Under the pieces are notes generated by a model that saw only the letters and a list, made by a program, of their open reading frames with translations, had not been told where the DNA came from and did not search any database. Source: Nocardioides ferulae (GTDB taxonomy: Bacteria; Actinomycetota; Actinomycetes; Propionibacteriales; Nocardioidaceae). Taken from it: a stretch of 64,000 bases of DNA. The position numbers and the translations under genes were made by a program. The stretch covers positions 1 to 64,000 of the forward strand of contig NZ_QZVR01000014.1 of assembly GCF_003660455.1 (NCBI RefSeq), read 5' to 3'. Of this stretch, positions 37,961 to 47,767 are shown in pieces (within the stretch, counting starts at the first letter, position 1; every line of letters begins with the position of its first letter).

Positions 37961-39655
37961 ATGGAGGAGCGATTGGGGGGCCGGATGCGCGGACTCGGAG
38001 CGCTGCGCCCCGCCGAGGCCGCCCGGGGGTTGCTGCTGACCGGTGAGCCCGATCCACGCCTGCTCCAAGGCAGCCTCGTCATGTTCGTCCTGGTCGACTT
38101 CGCGGTCCGTGACGCCTTCACTGCCCAGGTCACCTGGCCGATGACGGGCCTGGCGCTGACCGTCGTCGTGTGGGCGCTGACGTTCGCGCTGCCATGGGCG
38201 CGCCTGCCCCTGGCGGCCCATGCGCTCGTGCCGCTCTTCGACATCGCCGCTCTGGGGCTGGTCCGGCTGACCCCGAGCGGCTCCGCGGCGGGAATCCTCG
38301 TCGTGGTGCCGGCGCTGTGGTTGGGTCGGCAGTTCGGCCGCCGTGGGGCGCTGCTCGGCGCCCTCGCGGTGCTGGTGCTGGCGTCCGGCCCGGGGCTGGC
38401 GGTGCACGGCGTGACGTCGCTGGAGCTCTCCCGGGCGCTGATGATCGCGGTGATCGCCGGCTGGGTCGGGCTGGCGGTCGCCCTGGGCCTGGAGCGGGTG
38501 CGCATCGAACGCGATGAGGCCGAGCGACGCCGGGTCGAGCTCGCCGAGGCGCTGGCGGTGATCGAGCACCAGCGCCGGGTCTCCGAGGCGATCCTCGACA
38601 CCGTCGACGTGGGCCTGGTGCTGCTCGACCGGTCCGGGGGCTACACCGGCATGAACCGGCGGCACCGCGACTTCATGCGGCTGGCGTTCCCCCAGGGGCA
38701 CGGGGGAGTGGCCGGTCAGCTGGGCATGGTCTTCGGGCCGGACGGCCAGACGCCGTTGACCCGCGAGCAGATGCCGAGCTTCCGAGCCACCCGGGGCGAG
38801 GAGTTCGACGACGAGCGGATCTGGGTCGGTGAGGACCCCCGCACCCGTCGGGCACTGTCGGTCTCCTCGCGGAGCGTGCGGGACCCCCACGGCGAGCTGG
38901 TCGGGGCGGCGCTCGCCTACAAGGACGTCACCGACTTCATGCAGGCGCTCCAGGTCAAGGACGAGTTCGTGGCGTCGGTGAGCCACGAGCTGCGGACGCC
39001 GCTCACCTCGATCGTGGGCTACCTGCAGTTGCTGCTCGAGCGCGAGGACCTCGACCCGCAGGCGCTCGACCAGCTCCACGTGGTCGAGCGCAACGCCGAC
39101 CGGCTTCGGCGGCTGGTGGGCGACCTCCTGCACACCGCCCAGCTCGACGAGGGGACGGTGAAGCTGGTGCGCGCGCCGCAGGACCTGGCCGAGATCGTCC
39201 GGGAGTGTGTGCGCGCGGCTGAGCCGGCGGCGCGCCAGGCAGGGATCGAGCTCACCTGTGCCACCCCAGAGACGCTCACGACCCTGGTCGACGGGGAGCG
39301 GTTCGCCCAGGTGGTCGACAACCTGCTCAGCAATGCCGTCAAGTACACCCTGCCCGGCGGCCGAGTGGACGTGGCGCTGACCCAGGACGGCAGCCGGGTC
39401 GAGCTGAGCGTCCGCGACTCCGGCATCGGCATCGCCCCGGCCGACCGCAAGCTGCTGTTCCAGCGGTTCTTCCGCTCGCGGGAGGCCGAGGAGCGCTCGA
39501 TCCAAGGAGTCGGCCTGGGCCTGTCGATCGCCAAGGCGATCGTCGAGGGCCACGGCGGACGGATCGAGGTGGAGAGCGAGCTCGGTCGAGGCAGCGTCTT
39601 CCGGATCCGGCTGCCCATCGATCAGCAGCCGGCCCGGGCCGTGCCGAGCGCCTGA
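37961..39655 (+). CDS. PAS sensor histidine kinase (orphan)
   Basis: 564 residues with the ATG at 37961 (GAAGGTGG upstream; the ATG at 37985 is also possible). Four or five N-terminal membrane segments, then a PAS domain (DTVDVGLVLLDRSGGYTGMN), a HisKA box with SVSHELRTPLTSIVGYLQLL, and a HATPase with VVDNLLSNAVKYT, VRDSGIGIAP and GVGLGLSIAKAIVEGHGG. Complete catalytic core. No response regulator follows; the next gene, on the other strand, is zur. Its H-box closely resembles that of the larger kinase about 3 kb away, so the two may be paralogues. Confidence 0.88.
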   Translation: MEERLGGRMRGLGALRPAEAARGLLLTGEPDPRLLQGSLVMFVLVDFAVRDAFTAQVTWPMTGLALTVVVWALTFALPWARLPLAAHALVPLFDIAALGLVRLTPSGSAAGILVVVPALWLGRQFGRRGALLGALAVLVLASGPGLAVHGVTSLELSRALMIAVIAGWVGLAVALGLERVRIERDEAERRRVELAEALAVIEHQRRVSEAILDTVDVGLVLLDRSGGYTGMNRRHRDFMRLAFPQGHGGVAGQLGMVFGPDGQTPLTREQMPSFRATRGEEFDDERIWVGEDPRTRRALSVSSRSVRDPHGELVGAALAYKDVTDFMQALQVKDEFVASVSHELRTPLTSIVGYLQLLLEREDLDPQALDQLHVVERNADRLRRLVGDLLHTAQLDEGTVKLVRAPQDLAEIVRECVRAAEPAARQAGIELTCATPETLTTLVDGERFAQVVDNLLSNAVKYTLPGGRVDVALTQDGSRVELSVRDSGIGIAPADRKLLFQRFFRSREAEERSIQGVGLGLSIAKAIVEGHGGRIEVESELGRGSVFRIRLPIDQQPARAVPSA

Positions 39656-39665
39656 CCCACTCGGG

Positions 39666-40082
39666 TCAGGACTCCGCGCAGGTCGGGCAGGTGCCGAAGA
39701 TCTCCAGGGTGTGGCTCACGTCGGCGAACCCGTGCCGATCGGCGATCGCGCGCGTCCAGCGCTCGACCGCGGGGCCCTCGACCTCCACCGTGGCGCCGCA
39801 CGAGCGGCACACCAGGTGGTGGTGGTGGCTGCCCGAGCAACGGCGATAGACCGCCTCGCCGTCCTCGGTGCGCAGCATGTCGACCTCCCCGGCGTCCGCG
39901 AGCCGCTGGAGGGTGCGGTAGACCGTGGCGAGACCCACCGGGTCTCCGCGACGGCCCAGCAGTTCGTGGATCTCCTGGGCGGAGCGGAAGTCGTCGCACG
40001 CGGCCAGGGCCTCCGACACGGCCCGGCGTTGCCGGGTCGGCCGCAGGGGAGCGCTCTCGGCCGGGGGCTCAGTGCTCGTCAT
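39666..40082 (-). CDS. zur: Zinc uptake regulator Zur (Fur family)
   Basis: 138 residues. A winged helix (RPTRQRRAVSEAL, then DPVGLATVYRTLQRLADAGEV) is followed by the metal-binding RRCSGSHHHHLVCRSCGATVEV with the structural Cys-x2-Cys, and a second C-terminal Cys-x2-Cys (GTCPTC). Placement as the last gene of a zinc ABC operon, overlapping the permease gene by 14 bases, and the two Zur-type palindromes before the first gene identify it as Zur rather than Fur. It should repress the operon when zinc is plentiful, including its own gene. Confidence 0.93.
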   Translation of the reverse strand: MTSTEPPAESAPLRPTRQRRAVSEALAACDDFRSAQEIHELLGRRGDPVGLATVYRTLQRLADAGEVDMLRTEDGEAVYRRCSGSHHHHLVCRSCGATVEVEGPAVERWTRAIADRHGFADVSHTLEIFGTCPTCAES

Positions 40083-41073
40083 AGTGCTCTCCGTGCGGTG
40101 CATGGCGATGGCCGTCGTGCACGTAGTCGACGTGGTCGCCGTGGGGGATCGCCGGGTGGCCGCAGTCGGGGCCGTGCACGTGGTCGTGGGCGTCGATGAC
40201 GAGGTGCTCGTCGGTGGGGAGCGCCGGGAAGGGCCGGCGCCGGCGCTGCCGTCGGCGCAGCAGCACCCCGACCGGCCAGGTCGCCACGAAGCAGGCCAGG
40301 GCCAGCAGCACGATCGCCGGGCCGGGGGCCACGGTCAGGTCGTGCTCCTCGGAGAGGTACGCCGCGACCAGCAGGCCGCCGACCCCCGCACCGGCGCCCA
40401 CCGCGACCGCACCGCCGATCGTGGCGCGGAACGAGCGGGCCAGCTGCTGTGAGGCGGCCACCGGCACGATCATCAGCGCCGAGACCAGGAGCAGCCCGAC
40501 CGTGCGCATCGCGACCGTCACCGTCACCGCGGCCAGCACCGCGACCAGCAGGTTGTAGCCCCGGACGTTCAGCCCGGCCACCTTGGCGAAGTCCTGGTCC
40601 TGCGCCACCGTGAACAGCTGGGGCAGCAGGCCGAGGCCGAGCACCACGATGACCAGGGCCAGGCCCAGCGTGAACCAGATGTCGCTGATCGAGATCGAGG
40701 TGATCGAGCCGAAGAGGTAGCGCTGGAGGGTGACGGCGCCCTGCTCGGCCAGACCGGTGATCATCACGCCTCCGGCGAGACCGCCGTAGAAGAGCAGCGC
40801 GAGCGCCAGGTCGCCGCTGGTGTGACCGCGGTCGCGGATGGCCTCGATCGCGACGGCGCCGAGCACCGCCACCGCCACCGCCGTCCAGGTCGGGGCGAAC
40901 CCCGTCCACAGTCCCAGGGCCACGCCGGTGACCGCGACGTGGCCGAGACCGTCGCCGAGCAGCGCGAGCCGGCGCTGCACCAGATAGGTGCCGATCACCG
41001 GGGCGGCCAGCCCGGTCACCAGCGCGGCCAGCAGGGCCCGCTGCATGAAGGGTTCGCGCAGCAGCTCGATCAC
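40069..41073 (-). CDS. znuB: Zinc ABC transporter permease with His-rich C-terminal tail
   Basis: 334 residues from a GTG that overlaps the upstream ATPase stop (GTGA). An ABC-3 permease with about nine membrane segments (for example AALVTGLAAPVIGTYLVQRR and MRTVGLLLVSALMIVPVAAS, the family signature). After the last segment comes a tail of roughly 40 residues with about a dozen His plus Asp/Glu (HDHVHGPDCGHPAIPHGDH and on), longer than usual for ZnuB, probably a cytoplasmic zinc-binding region. It moves zinc with the ATPase and the lipoprotein encoded next to it. Confidence 0.9.
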   Translation of the reverse strand: MIELLREPFMQRALLAALVTGLAAPVIGTYLVQRRLALLGDGLGHVAVTGVALGLWTGFAPTWTAVAVAVLGAVAIEAIRDRGHTSGDLALALLFYGGLAGGVMITGLAEQGAVTLQRYLFGSITSISISDIWFTLGLALVIVVLGLGLLPQLFTVAQDQDFAKVAGLNVRGYNLLVAVLAAVTVTVAMRTVGLLLVSALMIVPVAASQQLARSFRATIGGAVAVGAGAGVGGLLVAAYLSEEHDLTVAPGPAIVLLALACFVATWPVGVLLRRRQRRRRPFPALPTDEHLVIDAHDHVHGPDCGHPAIPHGDHVDYVHDGHRHAPHGEHYDEH

Positions 41074-41882
41074 CAGGTCACCTCCTCGTCCCGTCGGTCC
41101 ATCGGGGCGATCACTCCGGGGTGGTGGTCGTGCCGGCCCGCCTCGGGGTGGTGGTGGCCGTGCGCGTCGTCGACGGCCAGCGGTGGCCCGTCGTAGACCT
41201 TGCACCCGTCGCGCAGCACCACGGTGCGGTCGACCAGCGGCGCCAGTGGGCCGAGCTCGTGGGTCACGAGCACGATCGTGCTCCCGGCCTCGGACAGGGC
41301 GTGCAGGGCCCCGGCGAGCGCCTGCTGGTTGGGCAGGTCGACCCCGGCGGTCGGCTCGTCGAGGAAGAACAGGTCGGGTCCGCCGGCCAGGGCCCGGGCG
41401 ATGAGCACCCGCTGCTGCTGACCGCCCGAGAGCGTGGCGACGCTGTCCTTGGCCCGGTCGGCGAGGCCGACGAGCTCGAGGGCCGACTCGACGGCGGCCC
41501 GGTCGGCGCGGCTCGCCGGGCGCAGCCCGCGACGGCGGGTCAGCCGGCCCGACGCCACCACCTCGCGCACCGAGGTCGGGACTCCGCTCGCTGCCCCCGC
41601 GCGCTGCGGCACGAACCCGAGCCGGTGCCAGTCGCGGAACGACTCCAGGGGGGTGCCGAAGAGCGTGAGGGTGCCGCGGGCCAACGGCCGCAGGCCGGTC
41701 AGTGCCCGCACCAGCGTCGACTTGCCGGAGCCGTTGGGGCCGAGCAGCGTGACGAACTCACCTGACCGCACGGTCAGGTCGACGCGCCGCAGCACGGGAC
41801 GGCCGGCGATGACGACCGCGCCGTCGCGCAGGTCGATGACGGGAGAGTCGGGGACGCTCGGGTCGCTGGGCGAGCTGCTCAA
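41070..41882 (-). CDS. znuC: Zinc ABC transporter ATP-binding protein
   Basis: 270 residues from a TTG that overlaps the znuA stop by a few bases; no ATG or GTG in frame precedes the conserved start of the fold, so this rare start with translational coupling is the best choice. Walker A is LLGPNGSGKSTL, the signature LSGGQQQRVLIARAL, Walker B DLFFLDEPTAGVD, and a C-terminal HGHHHPEAGRHDHH stretch again is His-rich. Powers zinc import. Confidence 0.92.
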   Translation of the reverse strand: MSSSPSDPSVPDSPVIDLRDGAVVIAGRPVLRRVDLTVRSGEFVTLLGPNGSGKSTLVRALTGLRPLARGTLTLFGTPLESFRDWHRLGFVPQRAGAASGVPTSVREVVASGRLTRRRGLRPASRADRAAVESALELVGLADRAKDSVATLSGGQQQRVLIARALAGGPDLFFLDEPTAGVDLPNQQALAGALHALSEAGSTIVLVTHELGPLAPLVDRTVVLRDGCKVYDGPPLAVDDAHGHHHPEAGRHDHHPGVIAPMDRRDEEVTW

Positions 41883-42814
41883 CAGCGGTTCGCCTCCCGC
41901 AGCGCGGTGAGGTTCTGGCGCATGAGGGAAAGGTAGTCCTCTCCGGAGGTCTCGTCGGAGAGCCCCTCGACGGTGTCGAGCACCCCCGTCTCGACCCCGG
42001 CGTCGCGGGCCAGGGTCTCGGCGACGTCGGGGCTGACCAGGGTCTCCGAGAACACCGTGGTGACGCCCTCCTCCTCGATCAGGTCGGCCAGGTCGGCCAG
42101 CGCGGCCGGTGTCGGCTCGGAGTTGGGGGAGATGCCGTTGATCGACTCGAGGTGGAGGCCGTACTTGGCCAGGTAGCCGAACGCGTCGTGGTTGGTGACC
42201 ACCGTGGTCACCTCGCAGCCGGCGAGCGCCTCGGCGAACTCCCGGTCCAGCGCCTCCAGGTCGGCCCGCAACGTCTCCGCGTTCGCCCGGTAGTCCGCGG
42301 CGTTGTCGGGGTCGATCTCGGCCAGCTGCTCGGCGACCGCGTCGCCGACCTCGGCCATCCGCAGCGGGTCGTGCCAGAAGTGCGGGTCCTCCTCGCCGTG
42401 GTCGTGGTCCTCGTCTTCGGCGTGCTCGTCCTCGTCGTGGTCGCTCTCGGCGAACGGCACCAGGTCCACGACCTCGGCCACGTCGAGCAGCCGGCCCTCG
42501 GCGGTCTCCTCGGCGGCCTCGTCGACGCCGGGCTGCAGGCCGCCCACGTAGACCAGCAGTGCGGCGTTCGCGACGTCCGCGGTCTGCCCGATGCCGAGCT
42601 CGGCGTCGTGCGGCTCGGCGCCGGGGGCCGTGAGGTTCTCGACGCCGAACCCGTCGCCGGCGACCCGGGAGGCGACGTACTCCAGGGGGTAGAGACCCAC
42701 GGCGATGGTCCGGGAGTCAGGCGCCGCCGCGTCGTCCTCGGTGAGGGCGCCGCACCCGGTCACGGTGAGGGTCAGCGCGGCTGCGGCAGCGGGGAGGGAC
42801 AGGCGGGATCGCAT
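41879..42814 (-). CDS. znuA: Zinc ABC transporter substrate-binding lipoprotein
   Basis: 311 residues. The signal peptide ends in a lipobox (LTLTVTGC). The cluster A-1/ZnuA fold has metal ligands in EPHDAELG (His), DPHFWHDPLRM (His pair, near residue 150), TNHDAFGYLA (His) and a late Glu/Asp, and carries the flexible acidic/His loop (SDHDEDEHAEDEDHDHGEED) typical of zinc-specific members. First gene of the operon. The start at the ATG nearest the signal peptide overlaps the first Zur palindrome; two further in-frame starts upstream lie within that palindrome and have no better ribosome binding site. Confidence 0.93.
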   Translation of the reverse strand: MRSRLSLPAAAAALTLTVTGCGALTEDDAAAPDSRTIAVGLYPLEYVASRVAGDGFGVENLTAPGAEPHDAELGIGQTADVANAALLVYVGGLQPGVDEAAEETAEGRLLDVAEVVDLVPFAESDHDEDEHAEDEDHDHGEEDPHFWHDPLRMAEVGDAVAEQLAEIDPDNAADYRANAETLRADLEALDREFAEALAGCEVTTVVTNHDAFGYLAKYGLHLESINGISPNSEPTPAALADLADLIEEEGVTTVFSETLVSPDVAETLARDAGVETGVLDTVEGLSDETSGEDYLSLMRQNLTALREANRC

Positions 42815-42850
42815 GAGAATCATTCTCACACCTGGTGAGAATGATTTTCA
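42814..42850 (-). promoter_or_regulatory. Two adjacent Zur-box palindromes before znuA
   Basis: TGAGAATCATTCTCA (42814-42828, a perfect 7-1-7 palindrome) and TGAGAATGATTTTCA (42836-42850, one mismatch), with centres 22 bases apart, about two DNA turns. Both match the actinobacterial Zur consensus of TGAnAAT-n-ATTnTCA type. The first box overlaps the last base of the znuA ATG. The region also lies between znuA and the divergent monooxygenase-like gene, so both could be affected. Confidence 0.9.
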
Positions 42851-42893
42851 AGTCGGGGTCGCCGGTGCGTAGGTCGGGCGTGATGGTGGGCAC

Positions 42894-42899
42894 TAGGCT
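42894..42899 (+). promoter_or_regulatory. -10-like hexamer for the ABM-like gene
   Basis: TAGGCT six bases before the GTG at 42906; leaderless-type spacing. Confidence 0.4.
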
Positions 42900-42905
42900 G
42901 CCGGG

Positions 42906-43226
42906 GTGCTGGTGGTGTCGAGGTTCCGCGTGTCCGATGACGAGGCCGAGGTCTTCCGTGCCGACCTCGAGGCCGCTCGCGCCACGCTGGCCGCCCGGCC
43001 CGGGTTCGTGTCGGCCCAGATCGGCCGGAACCTCGACGAGCCCGAGCTGTGGGTGCTCACCACCACCTGGGAGAACGTCGGCGCCTATCGCCGCGCGCTG
43101 TCGTCCTACGACGTCAAGCTCGGCGCGGTGCCGCTGCTCAGTCGAGCCCTCGACGAGCCCAGCGCCTACGAGCCGGTCGAGCCCGGCACCTCGTTGAACG
43201 TCGATCGCGCGCGCTCGTTAGGCTGA
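42906..43226 (+). CDS. ABM-like (antibiotic biosynthesis monooxygenase fold) protein
   Basis: 106 residues from GTG. A ferredoxin-like fold pattern of [21 protein letters not shown], then [38 protein letters not shown] matches the ABM family, many of which are small cofactor-free oxygenases or heme-degrading proteins. No catalytic residues can be assigned. In mycobacteria a member of this family is found near glyS too. It lies 62 bases before glyS and may share its transcript. Confidence 0.7.
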   Translation: MLVVSRFRVSDDEAEVFRADLEAARATLAARPGFVSAQIGRNLDEPELWVLTTTWENVGAYRRALSSYDVKLGAVPLLSRALDEPSAYEPVEPGTSLNVDRARSLG

Positions 43227-43288
43227 AGGCTTCCCCGTCCGCCCGGGGCCGGCAGCCGGCCGGCCGTGACCGCAGGAGCATCCCCGAA

Positions 43289-44686
<1,398 letters not shown>

Positions 44687-44708
44687 GTCACCGGGGTGTG
44701 ACCCGGGG

Positions 44709-44714
44709 CACAAT
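44709..44714 (+). promoter_or_regulatory. -10-like hexamer for the lipoprotein gene after glyS
   Basis: CACAAT six bases before the ATG at 44721; leaderless-type spacing. Confidence 0.4.
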
Positions 44715-44720
44715 CTCCGC

Positions 44721-45476
44721 ATGAGCGTCCGCACAAGCCGACCCGGCCTCCGGCACCGACTGGCCGTCGCGCTGCTCGCGGCGCTCACGCTGAGCGCGTG
44801 CTCGGGCGACGACGACGCCGGCGCCGAGGACACTCCGGCGCCGGTGGCCACACCTGACGGCTCGACGACCAGCACCCCGACCGGCACTCCCACCGCCGAG
44901 CCCAGCCCGCCGGCGTACCTCCCGGTGCCCGACGGGGTGGAGCTGACCGAGCCCGGCAGCGAACTCCCGCTCGACGAGTCGGCCGTTGTGGCCTGGCGGC
45001 CCCGGCAGAACCTGACGGGCGTCATCGAGGTGAAGGTCGAAGAGCTGCTGCGCACCACGCTGGAGGAGTCGTTCGAGGGGTGGCAGCTCGACGAGCAGGT
45101 CACCGAGCCGCGGCCCTACTTCGTCACCGCCAGGATCCGCAACGTCGGCGACTCCGACCTGGGCGGCCAGCGAGTGCCGCTCTACGTCATCGACGACCGG
45201 AATCGGCTGATCGAGTCATCCCGATTCGCCGACCGCTTCGCGGCCTGCCCGAGCACTCCGTTCCCGAAGAAGTTCGAGTCCGGCGACCGGATCGACGTCT
45301 GCCTGGTCTACCTGGTGCCTGACTCCGGGCGGCTCGAGGGCGTGAGCTTCCGCCCGCACGAGGAGTTCAACCCGATCACCTGGACCGGTCGGATCCAGCC
45401 GCTGGCGAAGCGGGGCACGCCGGCGGACGGTGAGAGGTCGAAGGGGCCGAACGGCGGTCGGGGCGGCGCCCGCTGA
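44721..45476 (+). CDS. Putative lipoprotein, unassigned
   Basis: 251 residues. The signal peptide ends in a lipobox (LLAALTLSAC), then a low-complexity Thr/Pro/Ser linker, then a domain with PYFVTARIRNVGDSDLGGQRVPLYVIDDRNRLIESS, a beta-sandwich pattern like DUF4352-type or telomeric-repeat-like extracellular domains, and a Cys pair (AACPSTPF and IDVCLVYLV) likely disulfide-bonded. The tail is Gly/Arg-rich. Function unknown; surface-exposed by prediction. It stands between glyS and dusB, both housekeeping genes. Confidence 0.7.
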   Translation: MSVRTSRPGLRHRLAVALLAALTLSACSGDDDAGAEDTPAPVATPDGSTTSTPTGTPTAEPSPPAYLPVPDGVELTEPGSELPLDESAVVAWRPRQNLTGVIEVKVEELLRTTLEESFEGWQLDEQVTEPRPYFVTARIRNVGDSDLGGQRVPLYVIDDRNRLIESSRFADRFAACPSTPFPKKFESGDRIDVCLVYLVPDSGRLEGVSFRPHEEFNPITWTGRIQPLAKRGTPADGERSKGPNGGRGGAR

Positions 45477-45509
45477 CGCCGACGGTTTGGGGCCCTCACG
45501 GGCGTCCGG

Positions 45510-45515
45510 GAGAAT
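45510..45515 (+). promoter_or_regulatory. -10-like hexamer for dusB
   Basis: GAGAAT seven bases before the ATG at 45523. GGGAGA overlaps it and could instead serve as a ribosome binding site. Confidence 0.3.
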
Positions 45516-45522
45516 GGCCCCC

Positions 45523-46662
45523 ATGCCCGCTCTGCCCGACTCGCTGACGCTGGGGTCGCTGCGCGTCGAGACCCCGGTGGTGCTGGCGCCGATGGCCGGG
45601 GTCACCAACGCCGCCTTCCGGCGGCTGTGCGCGGAACAGGGCGCGGGCCTCTACGTCTGCGAGATGATCACCTCCCGCGGGCTGGTCGAGGGCGACCAGC
45701 ACACTCGCGACATGCTCGTCTTCGACGAGGCCGAGACCCGGCGCTCGGTGCAGCTCTACGGCACCGACCCGGCCTATGTCGGCAAGGCCGCCGAGATCCT
45801 CTGCGCCGAGTACGGCGTCGCCCACATCGACTTGAACTTCGGCTGCCCCGTGCCGAAGGTCACCCGCAAGGGGGGCGGCGGAGCACTCCCGTGGAAGCGC
45901 GGCCTGCTGGCCGCGATCCTCGAGCACGCCGTCGCGGCGGCCACACCGTACGACGTCCCGGTGACCATGAAGACCCGCAAGGGCATCGACGAGGCGCACC
46001 TGACCTTCCTCGACGCCGGGCGGATCGCCCAGGAGTCCGGCTGCGCGGCGATCGCGCTGCACGGTCGCACCGTGGCGCAGGCCTACTCCGGCACCGCCGA
46101 CTGGGAGGCGATCGGCGAGCTGGTCGCCCATGTCGACATCCCGGTGCTCGGCAACGGCGACATCTGGGAGGCCGCCGACGCGGTGCGCATGGTCGAGCAG
46201 ACCGGTGCCGCGGGGGTCGTCGTCGGGCGCGGCTGCCTGGGCCGGCCCTGGCTGTTCCGCGACCTCGCGGCGGCGTTCGCGGGGGAGCGGGTCTCCACCC
46301 TGCCCACCCTCGGCGAGGTCGCGGCGATGATGCACCGCCACGCCGAGCTGCTCGCCCAGCACATGGGGGAGGAGCGCGGTTGCAAGGAGTTCCGCAAGCA
46401 CGTCTCGTGGTACCTCAAGGGGTTCCGGGCCGGTGGCGACCTGCGCCGCTCGCTCGCGTTGGTGCAGACGCTGTCCGAGCTCGACGGGCTGCTGGCCCAG
46501 CTCGACCCCGCCGAGCCGTTCCCGGTGCACGAGCTCGGTGCTCCGCGGGGTCGTCAGGGGTCGCCGCGTGAGCGGGTGGCGCTGCCCGAGGGCTGGCTGG
46601 ACGACGCGGACGGTGCCGGATGTGCCGTGCCGGAGGACGCCGCTGCCGGTTCGGGCGGCTGA
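45523..46662 (+). CDS. dusB: tRNA-dihydrouridine synthase (DusB-type)
   Basis: 379 residues. A TIM-barrel flavoprotein with VVLAPMAGVTNAAFRRL, the catalytic Cys in HIDLNFGCPVPKVTRKGGG, KTRKGIDEAH, IALHGRTVAQAYSG, GNGDIWEAADA and GVVVGRGCLGRPWLF (FMN phosphate). Reduces uridines in the tRNA D-loop using NADPH and FMN. The C-terminal 60 residues are a helical Dus domain followed by a polar tail not seen in E. coli. The ATG at 45514 is also in frame. Confidence 0.94.
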   Translation: MPALPDSLTLGSLRVETPVVLAPMAGVTNAAFRRLCAEQGAGLYVCEMITSRGLVEGDQHTRDMLVFDEAETRRSVQLYGTDPAYVGKAAEILCAEYGVAHIDLNFGCPVPKVTRKGGGGALPWKRGLLAAILEHAVAAATPYDVPVTMKTRKGIDEAHLTFLDAGRIAQESGCAAIALHGRTVAQAYSGTADWEAIGELVAHVDIPVLGNGDIWEAADAVRMVEQTGAAGVVVGRGCLGRPWLFRDLAAAFAGERVSTLPTLGEVAAMMHRHAELLAQHMGEERGCKEFRKHVSWYLKGFRAGGDLRRSLALVQTLSELDGLLAQLDPAEPFPVHELGAPRGRQGSPRERVALPEGWLDDADGAGCAVPEDAAAGSGG

Positions 46663-46819
46663 CGGCCCGCCCCGGCGTGAGCAGCGACACGGATGTTTTA
46701 ACGCTCAAGGATTGGGCTCGCCTGCCGACCTGTGGTTTGGTGAGTCCCGCGCCGGACCACCGTGACCATCTCGTGACCTCGGCGCCGCCCCCGTTCGCAA
46801 CAGCAAAGGACCCAACGCT

Positions 46820-47689
46820 GTGGCAGAGCATCGCCACAAGCGGGAGACCAATGCCCGCCGCAAGCCCCGTGCCGTGCTGGTCGCCGGCCCCGTCGCGCTC
46901 CTGGCCACCGCCTCCGTCGTGAGTCTCGGCGTGCTCGGTGCCGACCCGGTGCCGGGCGACCTGCTCGCGCAGGACGTCGCCGCCAGCGCGGGCGGACAGA
47001 TCGACCCGCCCGCCGTCCCGGAGCGACAGGTCGTGCTCTCGCGTGCCGGCTCGCGCATCGAGCGGGTCGAGAAGCCGACCCAGGTCGAGTTGCTCACCGC
47101 GCCTGCGGCCACCCGGGCCGCCATCGGCAAGGCCGAGACCCGGCTGTGGACCACCGCCGCGCTCAACCTGTGGACCACCCCCGCCGAGAGCGCCACCAAG
47201 GTCGGCGTCCTCGACGAGGGCGAGAAGGTCCTGGTCACCGGCCGCAGCCTGTTGGGCCGCGAGGAGATCGTGCTGGACGGCGTGGCCCGCTGGGTCACCG
47301 CCGGCTACCTCAGCGACGAGGAGCCGGTCGCCGGCCTCGGCGCCGACTGCACCAACGGCACCTCGGTCCCGAGCGGCGTCAGCCCCAACATCGTCAAGGT
47401 CCACCAGGCCGTCTGCGCCGCGTTCCCCACCATCACCACCTACGGCACGTTCCGCAGCGACGGTGAGCACGGGCAGGGCATCGCGGTCGACATCATGGTC
47501 AGCGGCGCCCTCGGCTGGGAGGTCGCGGAGTTCATCCGCGCCCACTACGCCGAGCTCGGGGTCAGCTACCTCATCTACTCCCAGAAGATCTGGTCGGTGG
47601 AGCGCTCCGGCGAGGGGTGGCGGGGCATGTCGGACCGGGGGTCCGCGACCGCCAACCACTACGACCACGTCCACGTCACGACGTACTGA
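46820..47689 (+). CDS. Secreted SH3-domain protein with ARB_07466-like C-terminal domain
   Basis: 289 residues from a GTG with AAAGGA nine bases upstream. A basic N-terminus and signal-anchor (VLVAGPVALLATASVVSLGVLG) precede a bacterial SH3 domain (TTAALNLWTTPAESATKVGVLDEGEKVLV) and a C-terminal domain with YGTFRSDGEHGQGIAVDIMV and TANHYDHVHVTTY. This His/Asp layout (H-x-x-G-x-A-x-D and H-Y-D-H-V-H) resembles LAS/peptidase M15-type metallopeptidases, so cell-wall hydrolysis is a fair inference. The 157-base upstream region contains an AT-rich patch near 46693-46715 but no recognised riboswitch. Confidence 0.75.
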   Translation: MAEHRHKRETNARRKPRAVLVAGPVALLATASVVSLGVLGADPVPGDLLAQDVAASAGGQIDPPAVPERQVVLSRAGSRIERVEKPTQVELLTAPAATRAAIGKAETRLWTTAALNLWTTPAESATKVGVLDEGEKVLVTGRSLLGREEIVLDGVARWVTAGYLSDEEPVAGLGADCTNGTSVPSGVSPNIVKVHQAVCAAFPTITTYGTFRSDGEHGQGIAVDIMVSGALGWEVAEFIRAHYAELGVSYLIYSQKIWSVERSGEGWRGMSDRGSATANHYDHVHVTTY

Positions 47690-47705
47690 GAGGCCGACGG
47701 GCCTC
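47690..47705 (+). terminator. Possible terminator after the SH3-domain gene
   Basis: A six-base-pair stem GAGGCC/GGCCTC with a GACG loop directly after the stop codon, followed by GGGTTTGGG rather than a U tract. Weak. Confidence 0.35.
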
Positions 47706-47767
47706 GGGTTTGGGCGGGCCGGCGGCCGGTCATGATGTGCGTGTCCTGCGCATCGAAGGAGACGCAC

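Noticed and set aside
36236..39553. 1105-residue open frame on the minus strand across recO, uppS and the kinase
   Set aside because: It is antisense to three well-supported genes and its composition is the Arg/Gly/His-rich shadow typical of GC-rich coding DNA.
46663..46819. Possible riboswitch before the SH3-domain gene
   Set aside because: Cell-wall hydrolase genes in Actinobacteria can carry cyclic-di-AMP riboswitches, but no conserved core was recognised here.
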